A DNA stretch of 64,000 nucleotides from contig JBITNC010000001.1 in the NCBI GenBank assembly GCA_050084985.1, forward strand, positions 45,446,001 to 45,510,000, in the 5' to 3' direction. Positions 21,367 through 31,879 of the stretch are shown piece after piece. The position numbers were made by a program, and so were the translations under genes. The DNA comes from Nageia nagi. Taxonomy: Eukaryota; Pinophyta. Position 1 is the stretch's first letter; every line of letters starts with the position of its first letter. Under the pieces are notes generated by a model. It was not told where the DNA came from. It searched no databases and saw only the letters and a list, made by a program, of their open reading frames with translations.

Positions 21367-21399
21367 AGATTGTGCACCCAAAAGCTAGTCAATGCTTGG

Positions 21400-22430
21400 G
21401 CAATGTCACCACTACTAATTTCTTTTGTAGGTACTCAAAAAATTCCTAGGGTAATGGTTTGGTGAAGATATATAATACTTTATTTGATGTGAGGACAAAT
21501 TCCAACTTTACCTTTCCTTATACAACCTTGTCCTTAAAGAAATGGTACTGAATAGCAATGTGTTTTGTTCTTGAATTCATGACCATATTCTTGAAAATAT
21601 TGATTGCATTTATGTTATCACACATAACTTAAATGGGCTGAGTGATCTAAATACCTACATCCTTCATCATTTTTTTTATAAATAAAACTTATGTACAACA
21701 TGATATCACTACTATATACTTTGCTTTCACTATGGACAATGATACCGATTCCTATTTCTTGTTGTGCCAACCAACAAGATTGTTGCCCAAGTAACATGCA
21801 TCATCATTGGTGCTCTTCCTATCATATACATACCCTACCCAATCTGCATTTGAGAAAGAAATGAGTGTAAAATCCTTCCCCTTGGGATACCATAGGTTGT
21901 ATTCCATTGCACCTTTGAGATACCAAAAAATTTGCTTTATTGCAGTCACATGTGTCTCCATTGGACTAGCCTAAAATCATGCAACCATGCACACTACCTA
22001 AACTATGTTATGTTTGGTAGATTTTAGATACAATAGGCTCCCAATCATTGACTTGTACATAGTTTGATCCATTGTTGGGGACTTATCTTCCTTGCTAAGC
22101 TTGCATCCTATCATCACAGGAGTGCTCACAAGATTGCAATCCTTCATGGTGAATTTTTTCAACATCTCCTTTACATAATTGATTTATGAAATAAAAATAC
22201 CATTATTCAATTTATTAAATTGCAAACTAAGAAAATATGAAAGTTCACCTATCATTAACATCTTAAACTCTATTTGCATCTGGTTAGCAAAATCTTTGCA
22301 CATTTCATCCTTGCTACCTTTAAAAATAATATCATTTGCATAAACCACAATGATAATTTGATGACTATTTTTGAATTTAATGAAGAGATTATTATCCACC
22401 ATACCTTTTCTAAAACCCTACTGATGAAGA
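21400..22430 (-). pseudogene. copia-3 RNase H and C-terminal reverse transcriptase
   Basis: On the minus strand the open piece 22402-22184 gives IIIVVYANDIIFKGSKDEM, where the catalytic YVDD has become YAND, and then MIGELSYFLSLQFNKLNNGI (normally MxGELxFFLGLQ). The piece 21961-21752 gives HVTAIKQIFWYLKGAMEYNLWYP, FSNADWVGYVYDRKST and LGNNLVGWHNKK, the copia RNase H. Loss of the first catalytic Asp of YVDD makes it dead even apart from the stops. Confidence 0.88.
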
Positions 22431-22980
22431 TAGGCATCTAGCCTAGAGTACCATACTCAAGGTGCCTATTTTAGACCATAAAGTACCTTTTTCAATTTGT
22501 ACACAAAATTTGGGTTCTCACTTATCTAAAATCCATCTAGCTACTTAATGTAGACTTCCTCCTTAATATTTCCATTCAAAAATGTTGATTTTGCATCCAT
22601 TTGATAAACCTTGAAGTTCTTGTACATTTTCAAAGCAAGAAACATGCAAATAACCTCTAATCTAGCCATAAGAGCAAAGGTTTCTTCAAAATCATTACCT
22701 TCAACCTAAGGATACCCTTTTCAAACCAACCTTGATTTGTTTCTTATTACTTTCCCATATTCATTAAGCTTGTTGCAAAAGCATACCCTTTGCAAACCAA
22801 CCTTGATTTGTTTCTTATTACTTTCCCATATTCATTAAGCTTGTTGTAAAAAACCCACTTAGTGCCAATCATATTTTTATTCTTTGGGCCTTGGTACCAA
22901 CTCCAAAGTCTAATTCTTTTTAATTTGGTCCAACTCCTCATCCATTTCCTTGATCCAACTTTCATCCTAACTAGCCTCTA
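22431..22980 (-). pseudogene. copia-3 reverse transcriptase N-terminal part
   Basis: Minus-strand readings include KNMIGTKWVFYNKLNEYGKV and NKSRLVCKGYA (22965-22747), the copia RT opening, then decayed equivalents of the LEV/AFLNG block. A 71-bp tandem duplication (22712-22853) disrupts the frame just after KGYA, because 71 is not a multiple of three. Confidence 0.82.
22712..22853 (-). repeat. 71-bp tandem duplication inside copia-3 RT
   Basis: Two nearly identical units (22712-22782 and 22783-22853) each run from ATACCCTTT through CCCATATTCATTAAGC to TTGTTG. They differ at only a few bases, far less than the element's two LTRs differ, so this is a later local duplication. Confidence 0.85.
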
Positions 22981-23222
22981 TAACATTGTTTGGTTCTATA
23001 CTTGAAAGAAGTGAATATCTTCATGTTGTTCTTCTCCTTGTATGAACTCTAGTATCTAGGTCTCTAATTATTTGATCACTTGGATGATTATTTTGCCATT
23101 TACTTATTTTATGCTTTTGGTTTTCCTCCATTTTTGAATCATTATGTGAGTCATTAGAGATAATTTTTTATTGCTTTTTTGGTTTTTCCTCTACCTCATC
23201 TGCCTTAATGTATCTTGATAAA

Positions 23223-24060
23223 TCAATTTTTTTTATCATTTCCTTTTGGAGGTACTCTCATCTCATCAATCTTGACATTCGCACTGTCAACAATTTTTTT
23301 GAGTATTTTGTTGTAACACTTGTAAGCCTTACTTTTTGTTGAGTAACCAAAGAATATACCTTCATCTACTCTATCATTGAACTTGCCAAGATTTTGTTCC
23401 ATCCTCTTGATGTAGCATTTACTCCCAAAGACTTTGAAGTATCTTGCTAATGCTTTTTTTTCAAACCATAACTCATAAGGTGTCTTACTCCTATAGGGCT
23501 TCAACATACACCTATTATAAATATAAACCATTATGTAGACTGCTTCTTTCCAAAACCTATCAGCTATATTACTTTCTATCAACAATATTCATGCCATTTC
23601 TTGAACTGACCTATTTTTTCTTTCCACTACACCATTTTGTTGAGGTGTCCTTGCTATAAAAAAATATCTCATGATACCATACTTGTGATAAAGCACATTG
23701 AAATCATTTGAAATAAAATCACCTCCTTTGTCTAATATCAAACATTTGGTCCTCCTTCCAACCTAATTTTCTTCTTAGTTCTTGAAGGTATCAAATTTTT
23801 CAAGTGCTTCTAACTTGTGTTTCAAAAATAATATCCATGTCATCCTTGAATAATTATCTATGCATAACATGAAGTACTTATCCTCATTTATACTTTGCAT
23901 TCTCATAGGACCACAAAAATTAGTATGAACAAGCTCTAAGGGTTTGCTAGAATAATACTCCTTTATCTTGAAAGTGGATCTAGTGAGCTTACCCTTTTGA
24001 AACAAAGAACAAATACTATTTGGTGGTTTCCCGATACTTGAGATATCTTGAATTTCTCCC
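23223..24060 (-). pseudogene. copia-3 integrase
   Basis: Minus strand. The piece 24005-23775 carries FQKGKLTRSTFK, PLELVHTNFCGPMRMQS (first catalytic Asp changed to Asn, normally HTDL) and MLCIDNYSRMTWILFLKHK. Around 23710-23610 come LDKGGDF (second Asp kept) and QNGVVERKNR (Glu kept). The piece 23585-23223 gives ADRFWKEAVYIMVYIYNRC, KTPYELWFEKK, FKVFGSKCYIKR, DEGIFFGYSTKSKAYKCYN, the usual C-terminal half. Confidence 0.9.
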
Positions 24061-24079
24061 TTTAAACTAATTTTGACTA

Positions 24080-24720
24080 AGTTTTCAAAGCTGATATGTT
24101 CGAGTATCTTATGTCAAAGCTAATCTTCATCCTCCTTTTTGAAAAAACATGATCCTTCTGAAGTCTCTATCAACATATACCAATTTTTGAAAGTCCTTGT
24201 GCCAATTGTAACTAACCTTCCATTGTTCATTTTTCTAATTTCACATCCATATTTCTTGAATATTACATCATGTCCTCTATTGCAAATTTGACCAACACTT
24301 AACAGGATATGTTTCAACCCAATCATAAACAATACTTCATTTGACTTGTTCTTTCCATCATTGATCTTAACTATTCCTCTTTTTATAATCCTTACTCCAT
24401 CATTGTTGCCAAATTTTACTGATCCACCTTCATGCTATTCCAATTTCTCAAATCACCTTTTATACTTAATCATATGGTTAGAACAATCATTGTATAGTAT
24501 CCATGAAGATAGTTTATCCTATGCTTTAAGAAATGTTTGTACTATCAGGGATTATTTTTCTTCATTTGGCTATTCCTTATCTTTCCATACCTTCTTAACA
24601 CCTATCTTGGTTTCTTATATTATCTCTTCCTATTTGGTTTGTTGCACCTGTCTCTCTAGAATCTTTCTATTTTGTCTCATGCCCTGTGATTGAAAAAATC
24701 TTTACTAAAATTATTTGGAA
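24080..24720 (-). pseudogene. copia-3 protease and pre-integrase region
   Basis: The minus-strand piece 24332-24120 reads MIGLKHILLSVGQICNRGHD, IFKKYGCEIRK and WYMLIETSEGSCFFKKEDED. This is the LKHNLLSxxQ segment that ends copia protease, followed by the pre-integrase stretch. The protease active site would lie further up (about 24400-24550) and is too decayed for me to read with certainty. Confidence 0.7.
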
Positions 24721-24999
24721 GAGAATGTACTCCTATAGTTTCTTGTAATGTGACTATAGTTGTGATAATTATAGCATTCTATAGCATAAATCATCAATGG
24801 TGCAAATGTGTTTCTACTTGAGAATTTTCTTATACCTACATTATATTTGCACTCAAAGATTCTATGTCCATACCCATTGCATTTAAAATAATAATTAGAA
24901 AAGGGTTGAGTGAACCTAGGTTGTCAACTTTGCAATGTTGCAGTAGGTATAAAAAATATTCTTCTCCTTTGATGTGTGACATGTGTGAATCCATAGTTT

Positions 25000-26547
25000 T
25001 CCATATTCTTATCATTTCTAGTTGTATTGTTTTACCTTGTATAAGATGGTTTTGCTTGATTGATCAATTTCTTTTCTTCATTGATTTCTAATTTTTCTTT
25101 TGCATATTTGGAGATTTTTCCTTCTTCAAAATCCAAACCAAATTTAATGTATGAGGATATTTGGCTCTTTAGCATTTCATCTAACTTTAAGGATCCTCCC
25201 TCGAGTTTATAATACCTGGTAATCTTATGACTCATCTCCTCCAGTTCAAGACTTAACTTTGTAATCTTTGCTTGCAATTTATTGTTGTACTCAACTTTGA
25301 TAGTGAGTTATTCTTCAATATCCTTAGTTATATTTTGCACTTCTTATACGTGCACTTTCAAGTTTATGATGATTTCATTTGCATCTTCATGTTTTCAAGA
25401 AGTCTTCCTATGTGTCTTTCTTTCCTTTTCAAGTTCATCTAACATTGCCATAAGTTTTCCTTCCACATTAACTTCCACCTCTATCTCTTCTTCATCATGT
25501 TCTTCTTCATCAATTTTCTTTTCAACAACCTCTTTCTTTTCTTATAGTTTCTCATCCAAAAATTACATGAATAAGGTTTTGCTTATTTCTTCTTTTGAAG
25601 TGTCATCTAAGCTATTTTTGATGATATTTTATTTTTTTATAAGAAACACCTTCATGAAAAGTTTCCCTTTCTGAAGTGTGATTTCTTTCTATCCCCCTTT
25701 TCTTTGTATGAATCACCATTATTTCCATTCTTTTCTTTGAGAGGACATTTGGCTACAAAGTGTCCAATCCCATTGTAGTTAAAGAACTTGAAAGGTAAGT
25801 TTTCTTTATTCTTTCCCTTTCCCTTTCTCAGTTTTCTGACAAAATTTACCTCCAATTCCTCTAAAGATTCTTCTCCTTGTAATTCTTGTTTTTCTTTAGA
25901 ATTTTTATTTTCTTTGAATTTGGCTTCTCTATCTAAGGGTTTATACTTTCTTATTCTCATTTCATAAGCTATCAAGGAACCATGTATTTGATCCATATTG
26001 AAAGTATTTAAATCTTATGCCTCTTCTATAGCAGAAACTCTTGAATCAAACCTTTGAGGAAGGGAGCATAATACCTTTTTCATAATGATAGAGTGTTCAA
26101 ACTTTTCTCTGATTCCTCTAATTGCATTGATGACCTCATATATCCTTAGCATGTATGCTTCTATATTTTCATCTTCATTCATATTCAAACTTTCAAACTA
26201 TGCCCGATGTGTTTGGAACTTGGCCTCCTTGATCATCATGTATCCTTCATGAATACTTTTTAGCTTATCCCATATTTCTTTTGTATATGTGCAATTCATT
26301 ACTCTTACCAACTCACTATCCACCAATTTGCACATGATAGCATTCTTGGCCTTCGAGTTGTTTTCGTATTCCTTATCTATTGCATCTATAATAGGTGTAG
26401 AAGTTATGATATAACCATTTTAATAGCCTCCCAAATAGCATACCCCAAGGTACTGAGATATTCTTGCATCCTAATCTTCCAAAAAGCATAGTTAGTTCCA
26501 TCAAATAATGGATCTTTCTTTGAAGAGAAACCTTCACCTAAAGCCAT
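25000..26547 (-). pseudogene. copia-3 gag with coiled-coil extension
   Basis: On the minus strand the start is ATG at 26547-26545, giving the opening MALGEGFSSKKDPLFDGTN. Then come the gag core blocks (LVDSELVRVMN, EIWDKLKSIHEGYMMIKEAK, LPQRFDSRVSAIEEA). The piece 25996-25652 gives MDQIHGSLIAYEMRIRK and a knuckle FNYNGIGHFVAKC in which two Cys are lost (normally CFNCGKxGHFAxxC). Downstream, 25277-25032 is coiled coil (KITKLSLELEEMSHKI) ending in LDEMLKSQISSYIKFGLDFE. This tail after the zinc knuckle marks the SIRE/Maximus group. Confidence 0.88.
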
Positions 26548-26585
26548 TATGTCATGTTCAAGATCTTCCTAATGAATTTAGCCAA

Positions 26586-26609
26586 AATAGGAACCTAATC
26601 TAATACCAA
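26586..26609 (-). promoter_or_regulatory. Primer binding site of copia-3
   Basis: On the minus strand the LTR end CAACA is followed by AT and then TGGTATTAGATTAGGTTCC. This is the initiator-Met type site (TGGTATCAGAGC...) with several substitutions. Confidence 0.75.
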
Positions 26610-26610
26610 T

Positions 26611-28926
26611 TGTTGAAATTCATTTGATATTGAGAGGGGGATGAATCAATGTGTATAAAAACTAAACGCATATTCTTAACTTCTAAAATCAAAATGATGC
26701 AATACTGAAATCAAACAAGCAAGCATAACAATATGACAACACACAACACATGATGTAACAAGGTTCACTAGTTTGGCTACATCCTCAAAAATAACTGTTT
26801 GGAATCTAATCCAAATTTAATCATAAAATAACTTGATCTTACAATTTTACATAGCACTAACTATGAAGGGTAGCACTAACTAACCAAATGTTTTACAACA
26901 CCCACTGTAAAAACTTCAATCCTTATGCCAAGCACCAACTTGGGCTTCAAATTTTGAATCAATTTTACATATAGATGCCTTTGCTAAAATAAGACCCTAT
27001 TAGTCTAGCTCACTGAAAGCAAAAATGTAAATTCCACCTTTTGACTTAGCCTCCTCAAATTCAAATCAACAATAAATACATACATCACAAAATATAACAT
27101 TTCATAAATCCTACAACACTTCAAAAATGATCCTTCTTTTAAAATCAATATTCACGCTGTTAAAATTTCTATCTTAGATTAAAACCACTATCTACTCTTT
27201 AAAATCATAAACATTCATTGCATTTTCAATATCTGTTTTCATCTAAAAATTAGAACCTATCCATTCGTATATGTCTCAAAATTGGTTTAATCACACTTCA
27301 AGTCTATATTAAAACACATTGTGTCCTATCTATGCAAACACTTTGTATACACTCCTTCAAGAAATAAAAATATTTATACCATAACTATTCTTAGATATTT
27401 ACATTCGCTACGCTTACAAAAAAATTCCATTTCAAATGTTTTTAATCCCTTTAATAAAATGTGTCACAAAAACCAAAGAGATTTGTCCAATAGGAATATG
27501 CTATTTATTTCACACACTAAATAAAGAAATATACACTTCACAAAATACATAACCTATCCAAAATAATGCGCACACTCCTTTTACACTATACACCTCACTT
27601 TTCCAAAAGCACTTCACTATCTTTGTTTCCAATTTGCCATAACAACTAAGACATTGCACATTTTTTTCATAAGAACAACAATTTGCTATACACACATGGC
27701 TTAAGAAGCTTAAAAAATGTAATCAAATAATGTAAACATTTGATCAAGTAACTCCCTCATTCAAAATGGAGAAAGAGTAACCATTTTTTAAAAGGGTGAG
27801 GTGCTAGCCAAAGATAAAACAATACACCAGGTGTCTTTACTTTATTTGGAGAGCATTTTGTTAAATAATTCACATGAATCCAATTCACCTCAATGCAAAG
27901 TCAAAGTGAAATTTTTTCAAATAGTTCATAGCCTTATTCTGTACAAGAATAGATATTAATTTTCCCATACATTTTGTAGAGGCATTTCGTCAAACAATTC
28001 ACATGCCAAGGTTGGAAAAATAGGAAAAAAGAGCTCTAGATGTATTTTAGACGAGCCATAACTTCTTACTGGGTACACAATTTTACAAAACATTTGGACC
28101 ATGTATTATCCATATAACCAAATACATTATATAAAAATTTAAAGGTATATATCAACATATATTATGCACATAAATTCTTGCAATGTGGCCTCTAGTGAAG
28201 ATTTGAAGATATTTCGTCAAATAATACACATGCTTAGTTTCATGCACATTAGTGATTCTCATACTTTGGGACCTCAAATAGAGATGATTAAAAATATAAA
28301 GTTTCTCATCTCACCATGTTATATGTGTAAAAATTATTAAATTAAAGGTTTGAAAACTTCAGAAGCTCGAAACAACCATCCAACTATTTCCATGACAAAC
28401 CAAAATTCATGCTCAAAACTGTAAAAAGTTACAAAGTGGCATTTTGTAGCTTGCACCATTTCTACCTTGTTATCTACCTTGATATGAAGTTTGTACCACA
28501 TCATTTTGGTACATAGTACCATATTTGATTTAAATTTCAGCCTCTGAATCATCACCATTCACTTGTAATTTGACAAGCATGAAGCCAATTTCACCTAGAT
28601 TTTTTATTGCTCCAAAATCCACAAGAGTGCATGAAATCAAATTGACATGGAATTTGACTATTATAATGCTTCACACAACTTTTTTATCAGTTTAAAAACT
28701 AATCCAAACCAAATCTATCTATCCTTCACCTTTCATTTGTGTTTTGGCCCCCTTGACAGCTTTTGGTACCTCATGACAACTTTTGGTCCCTTTGTCATTT
28801 TTGCATCCAACAACTTTGCAAATCTTGTTGACATCATTATTTTGACATGTGCAACCATGGAAAACATATGGAAAATAATCTTATCATGTTGAAAATAATG
28901 AGAACACCACTGCACCATACTCAATA
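26611..28926 (-). repeat. 5' LTR of copia-3 (right copy)
   Basis: It is 2,316 bp and pairs with 18865-21171. On the plus strand it starts TGTTGAAATTCATTTG and ends CATACTCAATA, followed by the target duplication AGCAC (28927-28931). Short minus-strand open readings inside it (for example 28558-28337) are not conserved in the other LTR. Confidence 0.9.
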
Positions 28927-28931
28927 AGCAC

Positions 28932-29217
28932 TTCCTACACCTACCTCAAGTAGCATTGTGTAGTAAGAAAATGCGAATCAAATGAAAATGGCTAAATTGG
29001 AAGCTTCAATGAGAAATTTGTAAAATAAAAAGATATTTTAATAAAGGGTGACTCAAATATGAAACTAATATAATTGGAGGGATGATGGAGTCAATAAATG
29101 AGGTATCCCTATCTTATTAGAGATCAACCATAACAAAGAGATCCACCAAGGATACATAGAGTATATATATCTCCTAAGGTATATATTCCTCTTTCTAATC
29201 AAGATTGATGTGGAGCT
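28932..29217 (+). pseudogene. gypsy-4 gag, part 2
   Basis: Gag resumes after copia-3 in the frame left at 18864: LPTPTSSSIV, two stops, ENANQMKMAKLEASMRNL. This is a coiled-coil-like stretch with TAG or TAA at Gln-like positions. After a frame change the reading continues RYPYLIRDQP and IHRVYISPKVYIPLSNQD up to 29217, where the solo-LTR insertion starts. This continuity supports the assigned edges of copia-3. Confidence 0.75.
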
Positions 29218-29229
29218 TGCAATGATACT

Positions 29230-29377
29230 CATTGTTGATTAGGATTGTGTAATGTATGCACTGTGAACAATCTCAACCAAAGTAAATCAAGAACAGACTA
29301 TCGGTCATTGTTGATTAGGATTGTGTAATGTATGCACTGTGAACAATCTCAACCAAAGTAAATCAAGAACAGACTAT
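29230..29377. repeat. 72-bp exact direct repeat, period 76
   Basis: 29230-29301 and 29306-29377 are identical over 72 bp (starting CATTGTTGATTAGG, ending AACAGACTAT), separated by CGGT. Perfect identity shows a very recent local duplication inside the solo LTR. Confidence 0.95.
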
Positions 29378-29999
29378 GGTGATAGTCTGATCTCCAGAGA
29401 AGGCCGGTTCCTTATCTATTGGGTGTAGAAAAAGTAATAGGAAAGGAAATAAAAGGAGTAGAGTGCAAGGAATTTAAGCAAAAGGCTTAGGGTAACAAGA
29501 GAGAAAGTAAAGGTGGATCACTAGTTCAACGCAGGCTTTCACAAGGTGTGAAACCTTGGTCTGAATCTAGTGTAGCAGCTATAGTACAAGCTCTCACTCT
29601 CTAATAGTTTCCCAGCTTTACTCTACCATATATGTAGACACAGTTATACTAGCAGCTCGTGATTATCATTCAGGAAATAAGCCAAGCTACCACAATGTAA
29701 CCCAATTAAGAATAATAATTACGAGTGCTAGATAAGAAAGGTCAAGATGGTATCATATTACTGATAAAAACTATAGGTATTCGAGAACAAATGCAAAGAG
29801 CAATAATAGGGCTTTCGACCCGTTTTCCACTTTATTTTCCTATACTTATACTGAAATAACAACAGTTACAAGAAAATGAAAATAGAACTGTTACAAAAAT
29901 GGCCTCAAGATTCTGGCCACTTCTGACTATCATCATCTACATATGCCATTTGTCTGAATGTTACAAAACTGAGAAGGTAGTAGATAGTAACATCTGCGA

Positions 30000-30545
30000 T
30001 TATCTTTTCTTCTGTGACTTCATCATTTCACTTCAGCACGCTTTATTCACTACCTCTAACTTTTCAATTACCCCTTGCTGACCTCATAATCTCTGAAACC
30101 TGGTCTTTACCAAAACGTGACTATCTTATCCTTTATGATGTCATCATTTTATTCTGGAATGCTTTATCCACTAACTCTGGCCCTTTTAATCACCCCTTGC
30201 TGACCTCATCATCTTCGAAACCTGATCTTTACCAAAACATGACTATCTTATCCTCTGTGATGTCATCATTTTATTCTGGAATGCTTTACTTTTAGAACAC
30301 TTAATTTACGGGCTTCAGCTTCTTCAATTATCTCTTACTGACCTCACCTCCTTTGGAACCTGGGTTTTCCACAACTGAGCTTTATCCTTTCTTCTATGAC
30401 ATCATCATTTCATTCCAGAATGCTTTATCTACTGAATCTGACCTTTTTAATCACCCCTTGCTGACCTCATCATCTCTGGAACCTGGTCTTTACCAAAATG
30501 TGACTATCTTATCCTCCATGACATCATCATTTTATCTGTCCCACT
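30000..30545 (-). repeat. Four tandem repeats of about 122 bp
   Basis: The units are anchored by CCCCTTGCTGACCTCAT at about 30071, 30193, 30331 (TCTCTTACTGACCTCAC) and 30453, spaced 122, 138 and 122 bp. Each unit also has TGAYRTCATCATTT, TTCTGGAATGCTTTA and CTGGTCTTTACCAAAA. The short plus-strand open readings here are products of the repeat and not genes. The placement upstream of a TATA-like box on the minus strand fits U3 enhancer repeats. Confidence 0.85.
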
Positions 30546-30610
30546 TTATTTGCTCCAGAAAACTCTCGAGGATCTTAAAATGTACTCATGATTGCAAGTA
30601 AAGTACACCA

Positions 30611-31240
30611 GAGCTTTAATAAAGAATTTATTATGTATGGATATACACTCATGTCCAAAATTATTTTCTGATCTTCTAGTACAAGAAAAAATGGTAGCAA
30701 ATGATGGAGTCAATATTGACCATTATATCGATGAAGGAGCATTTGAGACAAATATCAAGATTTTTCTAGAACCTGCTAATAGAGCTATTGAAATAAGGTC
30801 CATTGTTAGATAGTTTCATCATCAAAAGCATATTCAATACTATCAATTTAATCCTATTCAAATACCATTTACTTATTTTTTCAAGTTACCATAAAAAAGG
30901 CCTATAGGTGAATCTATGACTATTGATAATATTTTACTGAATAAATAAGTTCTAAGAAAATAAATCGTTCAACCTTCTACTTTGTCAAAAATTCAAGAAA
31001 GAGTGAAAGCAACTAAAAGGTTCAAATTTCCATTTTTGACTAGGGTCCAAAGAGAAGAAGTAACTTAGTATTATAAGAAAAATTATCTATAAGAGAGTTC
31101 TTCTTGTATAGTTCCATACAATATCATGGATGAACTGAAGATGATACCATCAAGAGCATCACTCTTTGATGCTTTATGTATTCCTAGATAAATCCAATTA
31201 CTAAAGGTAGCATTGTTAATCCAAAATGGAGGAGATGATG
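30611..31240 (+). pseudogene. gypsy-4 gag, part 3 (C-terminal)
   Basis: The reading from the insertion site onward is ALIKNLLCMDIHSCPKLFSD, LLVQEKMVANDGVNIDHYID, EGAFETNIKIFLEPANRAIE, IRSIVR then a stop, followed by IPFTYFFKLP, RPIGESMTIDNILLN, STLSKIQERVKATKRFKF and TRVQREEV. It is open from 30592 (start codon inside the inserted LTR) to 30813 and then broken by stops. I see no zinc knuckle. It belongs to gypsy-4 because it continues the interrupted gag frame and leads into the protease. Confidence 0.75.
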
Positions 31241-31805
31241 GTTAGAATTACAGTTTGGACTTAGCTGCAAAATTACCAAGTATAGAAAAAATAGACCTCC
31301 TCCTTTTTATATCAACCTTGAATTAGAAGGACAAATTATTCATAATTGTATGATAGATTCAAGGGTTGCTATGAAAATAACACCTAATAAAGTGTCTGAT
31401 GTCATTATATTTACTTACATTAAATATTCCATTGGATTACTTCAATCGGATGGTACAAATGTTAAAACTCTTGGTGTAGTAAAACATGTTCTAATGAAGC
31501 TCTATAGATGTCTAGGAGGTTTAGTCATCCAATATATCATAGTTGTTGACCTTCCTCTAATGTTTGGTTTGTGCTTATCAAGAGAATTTACTTATAAATT
31601 AGGAGGGTACTTAGCTATGGATTATTCTCACATGTTAATTCCTTTTAAGAATAGAATGTTCAACGTTGTTAATGATCCTGCATCATGTTTTCTCACTAAA
31701 AAACTAAATCAAGTTAACATGATAAATGAGCAAGTTATGTTAACAAGTGTTGTTGGAGAGGAGTTAGACTTATTTGAATTAGTTTTTGAATTTATTATTA
31801 ATTAA
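31241..31805 (+). pseudogene. gypsy-4 protease
   Basis: Upstream decayed readings give PSRASLFDAL and, just before the domain, LELEGQIIHNC. The open piece 31350-31805 begins MIDSRVAMKITPNKVSDV, where the retropepsin motif D-S/T-G-A appears as DSRV, so the Asp is kept and the Gly is lost. Later come LPLMFGLCLSREFTYKLGGY and MDYSHMLIPFKNRM, a stretch conserved after the protease of Tat-like elements, then VVGEELDLFELVFEF. Confidence 0.8.
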
Positions 31806-31879
31806 ATTGAGAGTAAGGGTATGGCTAATTATGTAATTATTAAAGATAATATAGATTTATCAGCTCTTACCATTTAGGA

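Larger units (their letters stand above)
18865..28926 (-). mobile_element. copia-3: complete Sirevirus-type Ty1/copia element (minus strand)
   Basis: It is 10,062 bp. The two LTRs are 18865-21171 and 26611-28926. Inside, on the minus strand, are the primer site, gag with a long coiled-coil tail, protease, integrase, reverse transcriptase and RNase H, then repeated polypurine tracts. A perfect 5-bp duplication AGCAC flanks it (18860-18864 and 28927-28931), and gypsy-4 gag continues in the same frame on the far side. The long coiled-coil gag and multiple polypurine tracts are Sirevirus (SIRE/Maximus) traits. The LTRs differ by roughly 12-15% by eye, so the insertion is old. All genes are broken. 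Confidence 0.93.
29218..30610 (-). mobile_element. Solo-LTR-like insertion in gypsy-4 gag
   Basis: It is 1,393 bp and begins TGCAATGATACTC and ends AAGTACACCA (TG...CA), flanked by the perfect 5-bp repeat GAGCT (29213-29217 and 30611-30615). With one flank removed, gag reads on through GALIKNLLCMDIHSCPKLF. No pol or gag motif lies inside, and the length and ends fit an LTR. It keeps many CpG (for example around 29520, 29815-29822 and 30113), unlike the DNA around it, which suggests a young insertion. Minus strand is the likelier direction: read that way, a repeat array is followed by a TATA-like AGTATAAGTATAGG (about 29840-29853). Direction is uncertain. Confidence 0.75.

Noticed and set aside
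24346-25674. Plus-strand open readings (24346-24693, 25282-25674)
   Set aside because: They are the reverse of copia-3 gag and protease. The serine/phenylalanine-rich composition is what antisense of lysine/glutamate-rich coding gives.
29740-29765. TGGTATCATATT as a primer binding site on the plus strand
   Set aside because: Only the first eight bases fit, it is not next to an LTR end, and the surrounding insertion is better explained as a single LTR.
29990-30545. CRISPR-like regular array
   Set aside because: Units are long, degenerate and adjacent, with no unique spacers. The context is a plant LTR.
30014-30601. Leucine/serine-rich open readings in the 122-bp repeats
   Set aside because: They arise from the repeat unit, restart in each unit and sit inside a solo LTR.
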